Origin: Stenocarpella maydis
Taxonomy: Eukaryota; Ascomycota; Sordariomycetes; Diaporthales; Diaporthaceae
Direction of reading: 5' to 3'
Assembly (NCBI GenBank): GCA_002270565.1
Contig: NQMI01000028.1
Span: forward strand, 227,211 to 291,210
DNA: 64,000 bases
Of the stretch, positions 20,888 to 30,584 are shown piece by piece (positions within the stretch are counted from its first letter, which is position 1; every line of letters starts with the position of its first letter). The notes beneath the pieces are model-generated. The model did not search any database and was not told where the DNA came from. It saw only the letters and a list, made by a program, of their open reading frames with translations. The position numbers and the translations under genes were made by a program.

Positions 20888-23143
20888 ATGGCGTTACAGA
20901 ACGCAAAGAAGCGTGAACTTAGCGCTGCGGAACTGGCGATGTTGGTACGGTTATTCCTCCATTCCCGACGTATCTATTGTGAGCCCCATGGATGTGGACT
21001 GATTGGGTACCCGCAGGACGACATCGGTGTCGGTCGTATCGATGAGCTTCCCCTCGAGGACACTGGACGTGTTCCTCGGAACAGCGCTGCCCTGAATAGC
21101 CTTGAAAGCGGCAGAACCGGTGTGAACAACAGATGGAACCAAGCCATTGCCGGAGGCCTTTTCGATGACGAGGACGCCGCGGTTGTCGCAGGCCAGGGGG
21201 AGCTTGGGAATGGCCAGCTTGCTCGCATGCGTCGAGCTGCTGACCTATCCTACATGGCTGTCAACCGAGGCTTCGACTACAATGACCGTCGCATCCGTCG
21301 CAACAACAACGGGCAAGTACCGCCTCGAGCCCAATTCTCTCGGGGCGGTAGAGGTCCGGCCAAAGCTGGACTTGCTCACACGGGAGATGGCCCCGTCGAC
21401 CTCCGCGGATCAATACCCAACAGCCGCCATGCACCAGAGTCCGTACCCCAGACAAAGGCCAATATGCAGCGCCGTACCGAGGTGTCTAGGGCTGCGATGC
21501 TGCCACCAGTCGGTCACAGGGCGGATGGATGGGACCAAGTATCCCATGACCGCACCCAGCTTTCGGGCAGCACTCGGGCTTCAGCTGCGCCCCCGTCTGT
21601 TCCTCAAGAGAGCAGCGCTTCACCGAGTGAGGTTCGAGTGCCGCCGGTGGCATCCAATTTTGAACTGCCAGAGGGACATTTCATCCTATTCGAGGCCCCG
21701 GTGGCGTTTGCGTCCCCTGCCTTCCCCAACAGGACGACAGAGTACCCCGGAACCATCTATCTGGTTACCGGACCCGCCGCCACGGATGACCAGATTGTCC
21801 TGCATATAGACGAGGGCAGCATGGAAGACGTGAGGCGTCACACCAAAGAATACGTTGATTATCTGTCTGATTCGGACAGGCTTATCCTTCAGTTCAAGGA
21901 CGAATCGGGCAAGACAACCTGGTTTGTGGTTCTTTTCCGCCAGAGAGCTGCCATGAGCTCTTTTGTGGATGCTCTTCGAAAGTCCTTCAACCGCCTGAAG
22001 GAGCCAGTGACACCCCAGGCTACTACCGAAAAGATCAGGACGGCGCCGAGCTCAGCTACGTCCGTCGTCAACACAACCACTCCGACCATGGACAGCCGTC
22101 GCCCAGAGGACATCGCAAAGACCGTGGAGCCTCATCCAAACGAAACCACAAAGACGATTGACATGGTCGTCGTTGAGGACATAGTTAGGTGGGCAATGCA
22201 TGTTGTCTCTTTCATTCAAGAATCTGGCCCAGATGAATTGGCGGGCCCTGATGCTTTGCCGGGCATTATTAGAGGAGCATCGGCCGCAGTTCTGATGGAG
22301 AAGCACCCCGGTTTCTCAAAACTGGATCCGAAGCAAAGGGTTGCTTTTGTCGATGACGTGTGTTTTCCACAAGCATATGAGAGATTCAAGCGCCGAATGC
22401 TTGAGGAATTCGCGAAAAAGCAACCGACAGGGGCTGTCTCGACAACTGGGCCCAGTACGCAGAAGTCCCCAGATGCTCAAGAAACTGCACCGTCTGGACG
22501 TCGGCGGCGGAAGTACACCATTGAGGAGCTGATCCAGCTAGAGTCAACGGCTGTCGAGCCATCGCAATACTTGGCGGAGTTGTGGTATCTTCCCGAAATG
22601 AACCAAGAGAATCGGGCTCTGGTTGGGCAAATCCTTAAACAAGCTCGTGGGCTCCGCGGAGCTCCCCAGCCCGTCCAGGCCGCCAATGCGTCAGACCGCG
22701 TGACCACTCGTACTATACCTGCGAATCCCTTGAGTTCAGCTCACAGCCTTGACAGTCGTGTCTCTCGGTCTCGTGCGAGTGTCGGCAGCCGTGATGCTGG
22801 TGCTGCTTCAGCACAGGCCGCGGCAGCATTTCCCGGGAATTCTCCTAGTATCACTAGCACTGCTCCCGTGGAGACCACTCATCCATATGAGCCCCTCGTC
22901 TCCATCCACGGAGAGATGAACGGACTGAATTCCTCCATCCATAACAGTGATGGAGTTGATATGCTTGGCCAGAGCGCGGGCCAATTCACTGGTGCGCTGT
23001 CCAGGAACAGGTCTCACTTAGAAGACCTGATGTCGCTTGACCAAGGTGAAGACTTCGACATGATCCGCGCCAACGATCCTGAGGTAGCCAAGATTGCCGG
23101 CATGTTTGCGCGAGTGCATTTCAATGACGAAGAACCAACTTAG
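20888..23143 (+). CDS. uncharacterised protein with PH-like segment and candidate eIF4E-binding motif
   Basis: Open frame of 751 aa; I do not recognise the family with certainty. A 72-bp in-frame segment, 20945-21016 (GTACGG…CTGAT…CCGCAG), looks like an intron; removing it gives 727 aa and joins AAELAML to DDIGVGRI. Middle region (~255-375): EGHFILFEAPVAFASP…GTIYLVTG…DRLILQFKDE…WFVVLFRQRAAMSSFVDALR, a pattern of beta strands followed by a helix, like a PH fold. Next comes a helical region (VVEDIVRWAMHVVSFI…). At 22511-22534, KYTIEELI fits the YxxxxL-hydrophobic consensus of eIF4E-binding proteins, with basic residues before it. The rest is Ser/Pro/Gln-rich and disordered. This suggests an RNA- or translation-linked regulator, but that is inference. 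The long leader supports regulated expression. Confidence 0.75.
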   Translation: MALQNAKKRELSAAELAMLVRLFLHSRRIYCEPHGCGLIGYPQDDIGVGRIDELPLEDTGRVPRNSAALNSLESGRTGVNNRWNQAIAGGLFDDEDAAVVAGQGELGNGQLARMRRAADLSYMAVNRGFDYNDRRIRRNNNGQVPPRAQFSRGGRGPAKAGLAHTGDGPVDLRGSIPNSRHAPESVPQTKANMQRRTEVSRAAMLPPVGHRADGWDQVSHDRTQLSGSTRASAAPPSVPQESSASPSEVRVPPVASNFELPEGHFILFEAPVAFASPAFPNRTTEYPGTIYLVTGPAATDDQIVLHIDEGSMEDVRRHTKEYVDYLSDSDRLILQFKDESGKTTWFVVLFRQRAAMSSFVDALRKSFNRLKEPVTPQATTEKIRTAPSSATSVVNTTTPTMDSRRPEDIAKTVEPHPNETTKTIDMVVVEDIVRWAMHVVSFIQESGPDELAGPDALPGIIRGASAAVLMEKHPGFSKLDPKQRVAFVDDVCFPQAYERFKRRMLEEFAKKQPTGAVSTTGPSTQKSPDAQETAPSGRRRRKYTIEELIQLESTAVEPSQYLAELWYLPEMNQENRALVGQILKQARGLRGAPQPVQAANASDRVTTRTIPANPLSSAHSLDSRVSRSRASVGSRDAGAASAQAAAAFPGNSPSITSTAPVETTHPYEPLVSIHGEMNGLNSSIHNSDGVDMLGQSAGQFTGALSRNRSHLEDLMSLDQGEDFDMIRANDPEVAKIAGMFARVHFNDEEPT

Positions 23144-23756
23144 TTCTGCTGCAAGTTGCAAAGCTGGGTTGGCCCGGGGTACCTAGGTATGCACGTGGAA
23201 AGAAACATGCCTGGGGATCTCTTGCTGCTGGAAATTGACGGGATGGTGGTCTGTACTTTGATGTACAAGAAAATCTGGGCGGCAAGCCATGATTTTGCAG
23301 ATTGTGGCACTTGACATAGTTCCACTTGATGGTATAGGCTTGGAACCGACTTGAGATGGGCAGCAAGTGGCAACTTATCCTTGATAGCCGCCGCCCAACC
23401 AGGCTCTTTATACTGTATGGTCCGGTACTACAAGATACCTGACAAGCGAAGCCGTGGCTCTGGCATGCAAGCCTCCGATCCTGCAGAGAGGCCATTGACA
23501 TGTTTCCAGTCGTAGTCGACGTGAATTTGGCTCGAATGAATATCAGAGGGAGAGAGTACCTAGGCTGTGCTGCGCTAAATCCGGCAACAGTATCCATACA
23601 CCGTCCATGATTTATCTCGCTCATGGCACAAGTCGAGTATTGGGCAATCGCTGTCTGGTCCAGAATCTGCGCCTGGATGGCGGTCTCGCTAATGTAGCCA
23701 CGCATTTTTTTTGGGGTTCTGTCATTCTGCTAGATAAACCCCCCCAGCCGCGCCAC
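23144..23756. other. convergent intergenic region
   Basis: Between two convergent stop codons. It contains TACCTAGGTA (23180-23189) and the related TACCTAGGCT (23558). No supported gene. Confidence 0.55.
23180..23189. repeat. TACCTAGGTA palindrome, copy 3
   Basis: Perfect copy just downstream of the 751-aa gene; this copy is not in an obvious promoter. Confidence 0.8.
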
Positions 23757-24724
23757 TCACTCATGAGCCCACGCCGTGTCCTCCCTCGACACGATAACCT
23801 CGTCGACAGCTGGCAGCCGGTTGGCCACGATCTCCTCCCCGTTGGGCAGGTCGTTCTCGAGAGCGCGCCTGTCGGCCTCTGCCTCGTCGGCGGCGATGCC
23901 GGCCTTGACGTGGCGGGCGACGAGGCGGCGGCGGGCGACGGCGAAGTCGACGTCGACGAACCAGACCTCGTCCATGAGCCGCGCGGCCGACGACCACGGC
24001 TCCCTGCCGAGAGCGACGTAGTTGCCCTCGAATACGACGACGCGGTGCGTGGGCAGCACCGCGATGTCGGCGTCCCTGGGGTCCTTGACGGCGTGGTCGA
24101 AGGAGGGGGCGAACACCGTCCCCGCCGGGAAGTCCTCGGGCCGCCGCGGGCCGCACGTGTCGAGCGGCGCCGGGGGCGCGGGGACGGGGAGGGGCTCGCG
24201 GAGGGACTGGACCAGCCTCAGGAAGGCGGCCCCGTCAAAGGTGAACTCTGCGCCGCGGCGGGCGTGCGCGGCGGCCGGGTCTGGCATGGCCGAGAGCTGC
24301 GCCCGCGTCAGGTGGAAGCCGTCCATGGGCACGAAGGCGGCGACCGGGCTCGGGCTGTAGCAGGCGTGCGAGGGCTCCAGCCTCGCGTGCCGGGCGTTGA
24401 CGGCTGTGGTCACGACCTGAGAGAGGGTTGTCTTGCCTGGGTGGTGGTGGCGCGGCGTGTGAGCTTGCTGGGCGAGGCACACATCGGGGGTGCCCGGGGC
24501 TGCCCTGGGGGAGGCTGTCTCCGGGCGGGAGGCTGGAATCGTAGCTGAGATACTGACCTGAGCCTGGGATCCCGCCGATGCCAATCACTGTGGTGATGCG
24601 CGTCAGCTGTCATGCTTGAGATACAAGTCTAGGCCGGAGAGCACTCACTTAATCGCCGGTCCGGGGGCAGCGGCAGGAGCTTGTCCCAGATCTTGTCCAC
24701 GAGTCGCTCAACCTGGCTGTCCAT
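23757..24724 (-). CDS. P-loop kinase of the uridine kinase/phosphoribulokinase-like group (Yfh7-like)
   Basis: Three exons: 24649-24724, 24558-24587 and 23757-24436, giving 261 aa. Splicing assembles the Walker A loop across the second intron: GIGGIPGSG plus KTTLSQVV. Further family marks are VAAFVPMDGFHLTRAQL (substrate DGFH motif), a VVVFEGNYVALGREPW strand, EVWFVDVDFAVARRRLVARH (lid) and ENDLPNGEEIVANR near the end. Exon 2 is 30 bp with a GTCAGT donor. The gene probably phosphorylates a small hydroxylated metabolite; the true substrate of the fungal Yfh7 group is not known to me. It shares a 504-bp divergent promoter with the gene at 25229. Confidence 0.85.
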
Positions 24725-25228
24725 GCCTGCGTACCACTCAACTCGTCTTGGTTTGCTGTCGCCTGTGGTTCCGAATGTTCTCAGGACAAATAACCACAGG
24801 TGGGGGGTTAGGGTGCTCGTCTGTTGTGGAGGCAGCAAGCAGGGCTCGGAGAGGAGGCCGAGGTGGCAGTCGTTGGGCTGGACGTTCTTCTCATGCACAT
24901 TGCACCTGCATCAGGCACCACCAACACCAGCACACCAAGACCCCCCCACCTGATAAATCACATAGGACCCTTTTTTGTTACTGCTCCGTGTAGACACCCA
25001 ACCTCGTGCTTCGACGCCCGTTCATCCTGCACACTGATGTCAACCAACGCCTGCAGCCCTGCGCCCCAAGATTTACAGCAGAGTCCCCTCCACACCCCAA
25101 CTACTGGATCTCCACCCAAGTGCACAATCACCCACGCCCCCTCGTGCCCGCCTTGCCACTACCCACCCCAGCGCGCCGAGGTGTGCGACGGCGCGAGCCC
25201 CACGAGGGTGAGAGGGAAACAATACGAG
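24725..25228. promoter_or_regulatory. divergent promoter region
   Basis: Separates the P-loop kinase (-) from the truncated gene (+). CA-rich around 24895-25170. No conserved site identified. Confidence 0.5.
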
Positions 25229-25432
25229 ATGGCCCAGGACGGGACGGACAGCGAGCTGGACGGTCTCTTCAACATCTCCATCTCCGAGTCGGAGGAAGGG
25301 GAAGGCGGCGGCGGCACCGACAAGAGCCACGGCATTGCGAGCTCCTCGAGGAAGAGCAGGGAGCACCGCACCGGGCAGTCCGAGGACGCGTTCCGGGCCG
25401 TGAGGAGCGGGTACCGGGCCAAGGTTGAGAAC
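25229..25432 (+). CDS. conserved fungal protein, 3' part missing at an assembly gap
   Basis: The frame starts MAQDGTDSELDGLFNISISE and runs 68 codons (…EDAFRAVRSGYRAKVEN) to the N at 25433. The acidic start followed by a basic helix (FRAVRSGYRAKVEN) looks like the N-terminus of a conserved cytosolic protein, but I cannot name it. Beyond the N the frame ends within 12 codons and collides with the 3' end of the UPS-like gene, only 27 bp away. The most economical reading is that the rest of this gene and both 3' UTRs are lost in a collapsed gap. Confidence 0.6.
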
Positions 25433-25433
25433 N
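25433..25433. other. single-N assembly gap
   Basis: One unresolved base that interrupts a coding frame just before a neighbouring gene's stop; probably a collapsed gap of unknown size. Confidence 0.8.
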
Positions 25434-25459
25434 GTCAAGAGGGGATGGGCAGCCACAGC

Positions 25460-26029
25460 CTATGAGGCCATAGCCATCTTCATCTTCTCCTTCTCCCTCT
25501 CCTCTGCAAACACCCGCCTGCTCATGGCCAGGACGGCCTCGAAGCCCTCCTTGCCCTTGATGGCATTGTCCCTGAAGCGGTTGACGGAGAAGTCCTCGAT
25601 CTTGTTCTTGATGCGCTGCCAGCCGCCGCACAGCGCGGTGATCTTGGCCTCCTGGGCGAACTGGGTCTGGCTGTCTCCCATGGGCTTGTAGACGACCGTC
25701 TCCTGGCAGTTGATGAGGTTGGACCAGGTCAGGTTCCAGGACACCATGGTGACCGTCTTGCGGGCCGGGTCGACGTACGAGGTCTCAAACACCTGGCTGA
25801 CGTCACCCGCGCCGACGATGGACTTCATCCAGTCCGGCGCCGACTGCTTGCAGGTGATGAGGCGCTCGGTGCGGAGGATGCCTGTTGCTGGGTCGACGGA
25901 GCGGGCGAGGGTGTCGACGGCGACGACGTGGGTGGACTTCTCGTTCCAGGGGCAGTACTTGCGCCAGTTGGCGGTGGTCACCTCCTCCCAGGAGTAGTTG
26001 AAGGTGTGGGAGCTGGAGAAGACCTTCAT
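25460..26029 (-). CDS. PRELI/MSF1-family mitochondrial intermembrane-space lipid-transfer protein (UPS2-like)
   Basis: Uninterrupted 189-aa frame that is one PRELI/MSF1 domain from end to end: MKVFSSSHTFNYSWEEVTTA at the start, then KYCPWNEKSTHVVAVDTL, RTERLITCKQSAPDWMK, VFETSYVDPARKTVTMVSWN, a conserved QETVVYKP segment, and a C-terminal amphipathic helix (…NAIKGKEGFEAVLAM). The family (Ups1, Ups2/3, Slowmo, PRELID) works with Mdm35 to move phosphatidic acid or phosphatidylserine between mitochondrial membranes. Sequence motifs favour the Ups2/Slowmo side (phosphatidylserine), but that assignment is inference. Confidence 0.88.
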   Translation of the reverse strand: MKVFSSSHTFNYSWEEVTTANWRKYCPWNEKSTHVVAVDTLARSVDPATGILRTERLITCKQSAPDWMKSIVGAGDVSQVFETSYVDPARKTVTMVSWNLTWSNLINCQETVVYKPMGDSQTQFAQEAKITALCGGWQRIKNKIEDFSVNRFRDNAIKGKEGFEAVLAMSRRVFAEEREKEKMKMAMAS

Positions 26030-27347
26030 CCTGAAACCTCAAGGCTTGGATGGCCTGGAGGGGGGTTGTGACCTGGGTTGGCGAGTCCGGATGCACTCGG
26101 TATTCGGTTGTTGTGCCTCTCGGCGGGCTTCGGGTTGTGGTGACGCCTGAGCTGTTGTGTGCCCTTTTGTTCTCTTTTTCTGTGTGTCTTGTGTCGACTC
26201 GTTGTACTAAATCAGCGTTCTATCAAACCGACTCGATGCATGAGAGATGCAAAAGGAAAGTGAAAGGCAATTCAAGCCTTGTTGAGGTTGTGGGTGACTG
26301 GACGGTTGGTTTTCACACAAGACGCTCGGCAAAAGATAGCGCAGGGCGAGCAGGGCGCGCGTTTCTTATGGGGCTGCTGGGTTTTAGTTTCGAAAATTCT
26401 GGCGGCGGCGAAGGCGACGAAAGTAGATCGGAACTAGAATGCGCTATCCAGCCAACCAGGAGATGCCGATTGGACCCCAAGAAAGCTGGGCAGCCTGCTT
26501 GGGTCGACAACACTGAAAGCACAGCACACTCGAACCGGTAGCGGAGCGGAGACGGCGGGGGGCCCGGCCAGCTAAGATGGCTTTGTTTTTTTGTTGTTTG
26601 CGGGTCATTCCGGCTCCGCGAACCTTGCATACCTATGTACACTAGTGTAGTGTACACTACATATAGTACTCCGTACATAGGTACGGTTTGATGCTCCTGA
26701 GCGAATGATGAGCGCGATCGGCCCGCCGGAACGTCACGTACAGGAAAACATCGACGTTGATTCGAGACATTTCCATACCCTTCGCGGATGCATGTCGTCA
26801 CATCCGCGCTCCCCTACGTCTCTTCCCCTGAGATCGACCGCCCACTAACCCAACAGCCAGCTGACAGCATACTGTGTGTAGTATACTTTGTAGCTCGCCA
26901 ATGCCGCATGGGCACCCATGACGTTGGGCCGTGGCATAATAACGTATCGCAACTGCGGTTGAGGCACGCCAGCTCCCGGTACACGATATCGAGATGCCGC
27001 AGTGACACTGCACCGCCAGACTGCTTGCACGTGCAGCACAATATACAGTCAACACCCGCCCACCCAGTACAAGGAACGAGGCGTATGGCCTACTATAAAT
27101 TCCACCACTGTGTAACATAGGCAGCCTGGCCACGACTCGCTCTCGAGGCCGTTACTGAGGCTCCTCACCATGTCACCTGTCCAAGGGTCGGTCGAGTGTA
27201 AGGGTTCATGTCCATCTCTGGAGGGGATGCAAGGGAGCACGAGGCAGCCAACAAACGCACTATTCTGGCTCCAGATGGGCTCACAACATTGATTCATCAT
27301 GGGCACGGGGCTATCTAGCCCAGGCTACCGACTCATCCTGGTGCAGG
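26030..27347. other. intergenic region with nested palindromes
   Basis: 1.3 kb upstream of the UPS-like gene and downstream of MAP2 (both on the minus strand). No protein-like frame. Contains the inverted-repeat structure listed separately. Confidence 0.5.
26631..26682. repeat. nested inverted repeat with 14-bp central palindrome
   Basis: ACCTATGTAC (26631-26640) pairs with GTACATAGGT (26673-26682). Between them lies a perfect 14-bp palindrome, GTAGTGTACACTAC (26647-26660). Could be a regulatory site, a small foldback element or a cruciform former. Confidence 0.7.
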
Positions 27348-28831
27348 TCAATAGTCATCTCCCCGGCTTATGATCTCCTTGCAGCTTGGCTTGATCAAGA
27401 TGGTCTAATCGCACGTCAGCATCTGGCACCATAGGTATAGTAGCAGTCTCGATTGCAAGACTCACGTGTTCAAACTGCGCCGAGTAGGACCCCTTCTTGT
27501 CAACCAGAGGAGGGTAGTCCTGCACGATGCCTGTGTTGACGAGGTTGTTCAGCCCTAGCAGGTACTTGTCGCAGCCAATGCGGTCCAAGTACCGCCGGCA
27601 GAACGGCAAAGTACCAAAGTTCTTCTTGATGGTGCTGAGCAGCGACCTGGCCGACGACAACCGCAGGTCCACCTTGGGTGCGTCCTTCATCAGCGCGTAG
27701 TGCGAGACCTCGCCCTGGTCCCTCACGTAGCCGTTGCCGGTGGTGCCGAACGTCTCGATGGCGAACACGTCGCCCTCCTCCATCTTGGTCTGGTCATCGG
27801 TCTTGACAATGGGCACGCTCTTGTCGCCGTGGATGCTGTAGGGGTGGATCGTGTGCCCGTTTAGGTTGCGGATCGACTTGATAGGGTATGTCTTGCCGTC
27901 CAGCTCGAGCTCGTAGCTCTCCATAGTCTCCTGGATGGCCCCACCGATCTCGCCGAGACGGGCGTCGACGCCCGCCTCCTTGACACCCGTGTTGGTAGCC
28001 GCCTTGACGGCGTCAAGCAGGTTGTCGTATTTGTGGTCAAAGGCCATGGTGAAGGCGCTGTCCACGATGCGGCCGTTCACGTGGACGCCGATATCGATCT
28101 TGATGACATCGTCCTGCCCAAACACCTTGTTGCAAATAGCGTTGGGCGAGTAGTGCGCCGCGATGTCGTTCAGGTTCAGGCCGGTCGGGAAGCCCATGCC
28201 GGCGACGATGGCGTCGCCCTCCTCCAGGCCTGAGTGGCCCACCAGCGCCCGCACGCTGTCCTCGATGCCGTTGGCGATCTCCGTGAGCCCCATGCCCGGC
28301 TGGATCCACTTCTGTGCCCACTGCCGCACCTGCCGGTGCGTCTCGGCGCCGTGTCTGTAGTCCCGCAGGAAGTCGTCGTTGAAGAGCAGCCGCTCGCGCT
28401 CCCGCACCTCCTCATCGGTCGTGCGCTTGAGGTTCTCCTCCCCGGTGTATTCGACCTCCTCACCCTTGGGGTAGGAGCCATTGGGGAACAGCTGGGACAG
28501 GAGGACTCGTGGCGGGTCGGACTGGGCGGTGGCCTTCTTCTTCTTCTTCTTCTTTTTCCTGTTCTTCTTCTTCTTCTTCTTGGCTGCCCCTTCGCCTTCT
28601 ACTTGGGGATCAGCGGCGCCTTCGTCCGCGTCGTCATCCGAGCAGTCGCTGTCCTGGTCGGCGGCGTCGCCCTGCGCTGCGGCCTTGGGGGTGGCCTTGC
28701 CATTGGCGCCGGCGGCGTCCTTGACTGCAGCTTTCGTCAGACCACCCAAACAGAGGGACCCGTTTGCACCCAGTCGGGAAGAAGTTACCTGTGAGCTTGT
28801 CAAGCTCTTCTGTGGGAGCCCGGGCCGCCAT
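27348..28831 (-). CDS. MAP2: methionine aminopeptidase 2
   Basis: Three exons: 28789-28831, about 27466-28724 and 27348-27404, giving ~452 aa. Exon 1 reads [14 protein letters not shown]. The exon 2 acceptor could be at 28724 (CTGCAG) or six bases earlier in transcription (28730); both keep the frame, and the first has a better branch-point distance. Then come an acidic stretch and the hallmark poly-Lys block (encoded by 28535-28582), which in the family binds ribosomes or eIF2. Catalytic landmarks: AAHYSPNA (His), [17 protein letters not shown] (two metal-binding Asp), [10 protein letters not shown] (His), [10 protein letters not shown] (Glu) and SAQFEHT (Glu), the last completed by splicing. 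It ends [11 protein letters not shown] as expected. It removes initiator Met cotranslationally and is the fumagillin target. Confidence 0.95.
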
Positions 28832-29198
28832 GTTAATCTGCCTTTCTGAGAAAAAGCAGGAAGGGAGATCAGACTACCTCGGACTTGACATCAAAGGGAA
28901 CCCACCCCGCCAGGTAGGTGGAGAAATATTTACATGGAATGGCGCGCTCTGGACCTGCGGCGCGGTCGTATTTTACCGTAGCTTTGCAAAAAGCACCTTA
29001 GCTAAGCGGAGCCAATGCAGTACCCACGTCGTTGCTTCAATGTCGTCACTACATTATCACAGCCTCTTGAGGCACGCGCTGACGAGACTACATATCTCTG
29101 CCCTCGTCCGTGAAACCAAATTCCTCAATGGGCTCGACCTGAGCTCCGCCAAGCACCTAGATTTTGGCTTTAGCTAGCCAGCGAGGTCGGGATGAGGA
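28832..29198. promoter_or_regulatory. divergent promoter of MAP2 and the J-protein gene
   Basis: 367 bp separating two divergent start codons. No coding frame. An out-of-frame ATG at 29192 lies seven bases before the J-protein start and could reduce its translation. Confidence 0.55.
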
Positions 29199-30191
29199 AT
29201 GCCACTACGCATCGCCCCGTTCCGTGCAGCAGCGGCAGCGCACCTCGCCGCCGCAGCAGACCGCCGTACGCAACCACCAACCGGCACCGTCATCTTCTCC
29301 TCCTCCTTCCACAGCAGCCCGCGCCTGCGCCGCGATGATATCGACGGCAAGAGCCACTACGAGACCCTCGGGCTCCAGACTAGCGCGTCTCCCAAGGACA
29401 TCAAGCGGTCCTTCTACCACCTCTCCAAGACGCACCACCCGGACCACAACCGGGATGACCCCCTGGCCTCCAAGCGCTTCATGCGTATCAGTGAGGCCTA
29501 CAGCGTGCTCTCCCATACCGAACGCCGCGCAAAGTACGACCGTGACGTCCTGCGCTTGCATGATCAGCGCCCCGCCGCCGCCGCCGGACCCCACCGAGCC
29601 GGGAGCTACAGCAGTACTGGTCCGGCGGGCGGCAGGCCGGCCTCGGGGCTGTCGAGGAGGAGGGGGACGTTCCGCGGCCCGCCGCCCAGCTTCTACCGCA
29701 GCGGTGGGTGGGGCGCCCACGGTGCCAAGAGGGGCCAGGCTCAGGAGGACTCAATGGGCGGCTCGGGCGGTGGTGGCGGCGGCGGTGGCAGCAGCAGCGG
29801 CACTGGTAGCCACCACCATGGCGGCCATCATCACAATCATCGGCAGCAACAACATTCGGCGTCTGGTGCGCATGGGTTCGGCAGTTTCGGAACCGGCGGG
29901 GCCACGGGCGAAGGTGTCAGTGGCAGCAGTGGCAGCAGCGGCAGCAGTGAGATACCGCACTTCGACCGGATGGCCAAGGCGGCGCACACGCGGACGCAAC
30001 GCCGGGTCGACGAGATCCGAGCGCGCAACACAGCCAAGGAGACACGGTTCCCGTCCGCTTCGGGTGATTACGGCGAGGTCGGGAGCTTCTTTGCCGTGCT
30101 GGCCGTGCTGGGTGTGGCGGTCGGGCTGCCGTACCTCGTCATGAGGGGCTGGAACCGTCCGTCGGAGAAGAAGCAGAAGACCCATGGGTGA
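29199..30191 (+). CDS. mitochondrial J-domain (DnaJ/Hsp40) protein with C-terminal membrane anchor
   Basis: 330 aa, one exon. The N-terminus MPLRIAPFRAAAAAHLAAAA is a likely mitochondrial presequence. The J-domain spans ~50-115: HYETLGLQTSASPKDIKRSF, then the catalytic HPD loop (KTHHPDHNRDD), and ISEAYSVLSHTERRAKYDRD. A low-complexity Gly/Ser/His linker (~120-250) follows, then a basic helix region and one hydrophobic segment, SFFAVLAVLGVAVGLPYLV, near residue 300, with a short polar tail. Role: stimulates a mitochondrial Hsp70 ATPase; it resembles DNAJC30/DNAJC4-like single-anchor J-proteins in layout. The exact orthology is not clear. Confidence 0.85.
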   Translation: MPLRIAPFRAAAAAHLAAAADRRTQPPTGTVIFSSSFHSSPRLRRDDIDGKSHYETLGLQTSASPKDIKRSFYHLSKTHHPDHNRDDPLASKRFMRISEAYSVLSHTERRAKYDRDVLRLHDQRPAAAAGPHRAGSYSSTGPAGGRPASGLSRRRGTFRGPPPSFYRSGGWGAHGAKRGQAQEDSMGGSGGGGGGGGSSSGTGSHHHGGHHHNHRQQQHSASGAHGFGSFGTGGATGEGVSGSSGSSGSSEIPHFDRMAKAAHTRTQRRVDEIRARNTAKETRFPSASGDYGEVGSFFAVLAVLGVAVGLPYLVMRGWNRPSEKKQKTHG

Positions 30192-30584
30192 GGCTATGGG
30201 ACTGCCGGATGGCTATTGGGTAGTGGGTTGGGTAGGATGGTACGTGGATTGATACCCGGGCTTTTGAGCCTACGTCGCCCAAGATTGGCGGTTGGTGTTG
30301 TGTGTGATCGACAAGGACAAACCTCAGAGAGACACAAAAGCTGGACGTAGACTAGACTCTGCATGGGTTGCATTATGAATGGTTGGTCCAGGCGCGCGTG
30401 CTCATCTAATCTACAGTTCCGAGATGACATTTACACCCGAACGCTGATTTGTCTAAGCTGCGAAATTGGTATACACGGGGCATTCAAAGTCTAGAGGCAG
30501 AGCATGCCGTCCATCCAAAACTTTCCAAGCGTCGCAATTGGATGGGTCATGGACTCAAGACCTCCCTGCTTCTAGATCTCGCAT
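30192..30584. other. convergent intergenic region
   Basis: 3' sides of the J-protein and porin genes. No gene seen. Confidence 0.55.
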
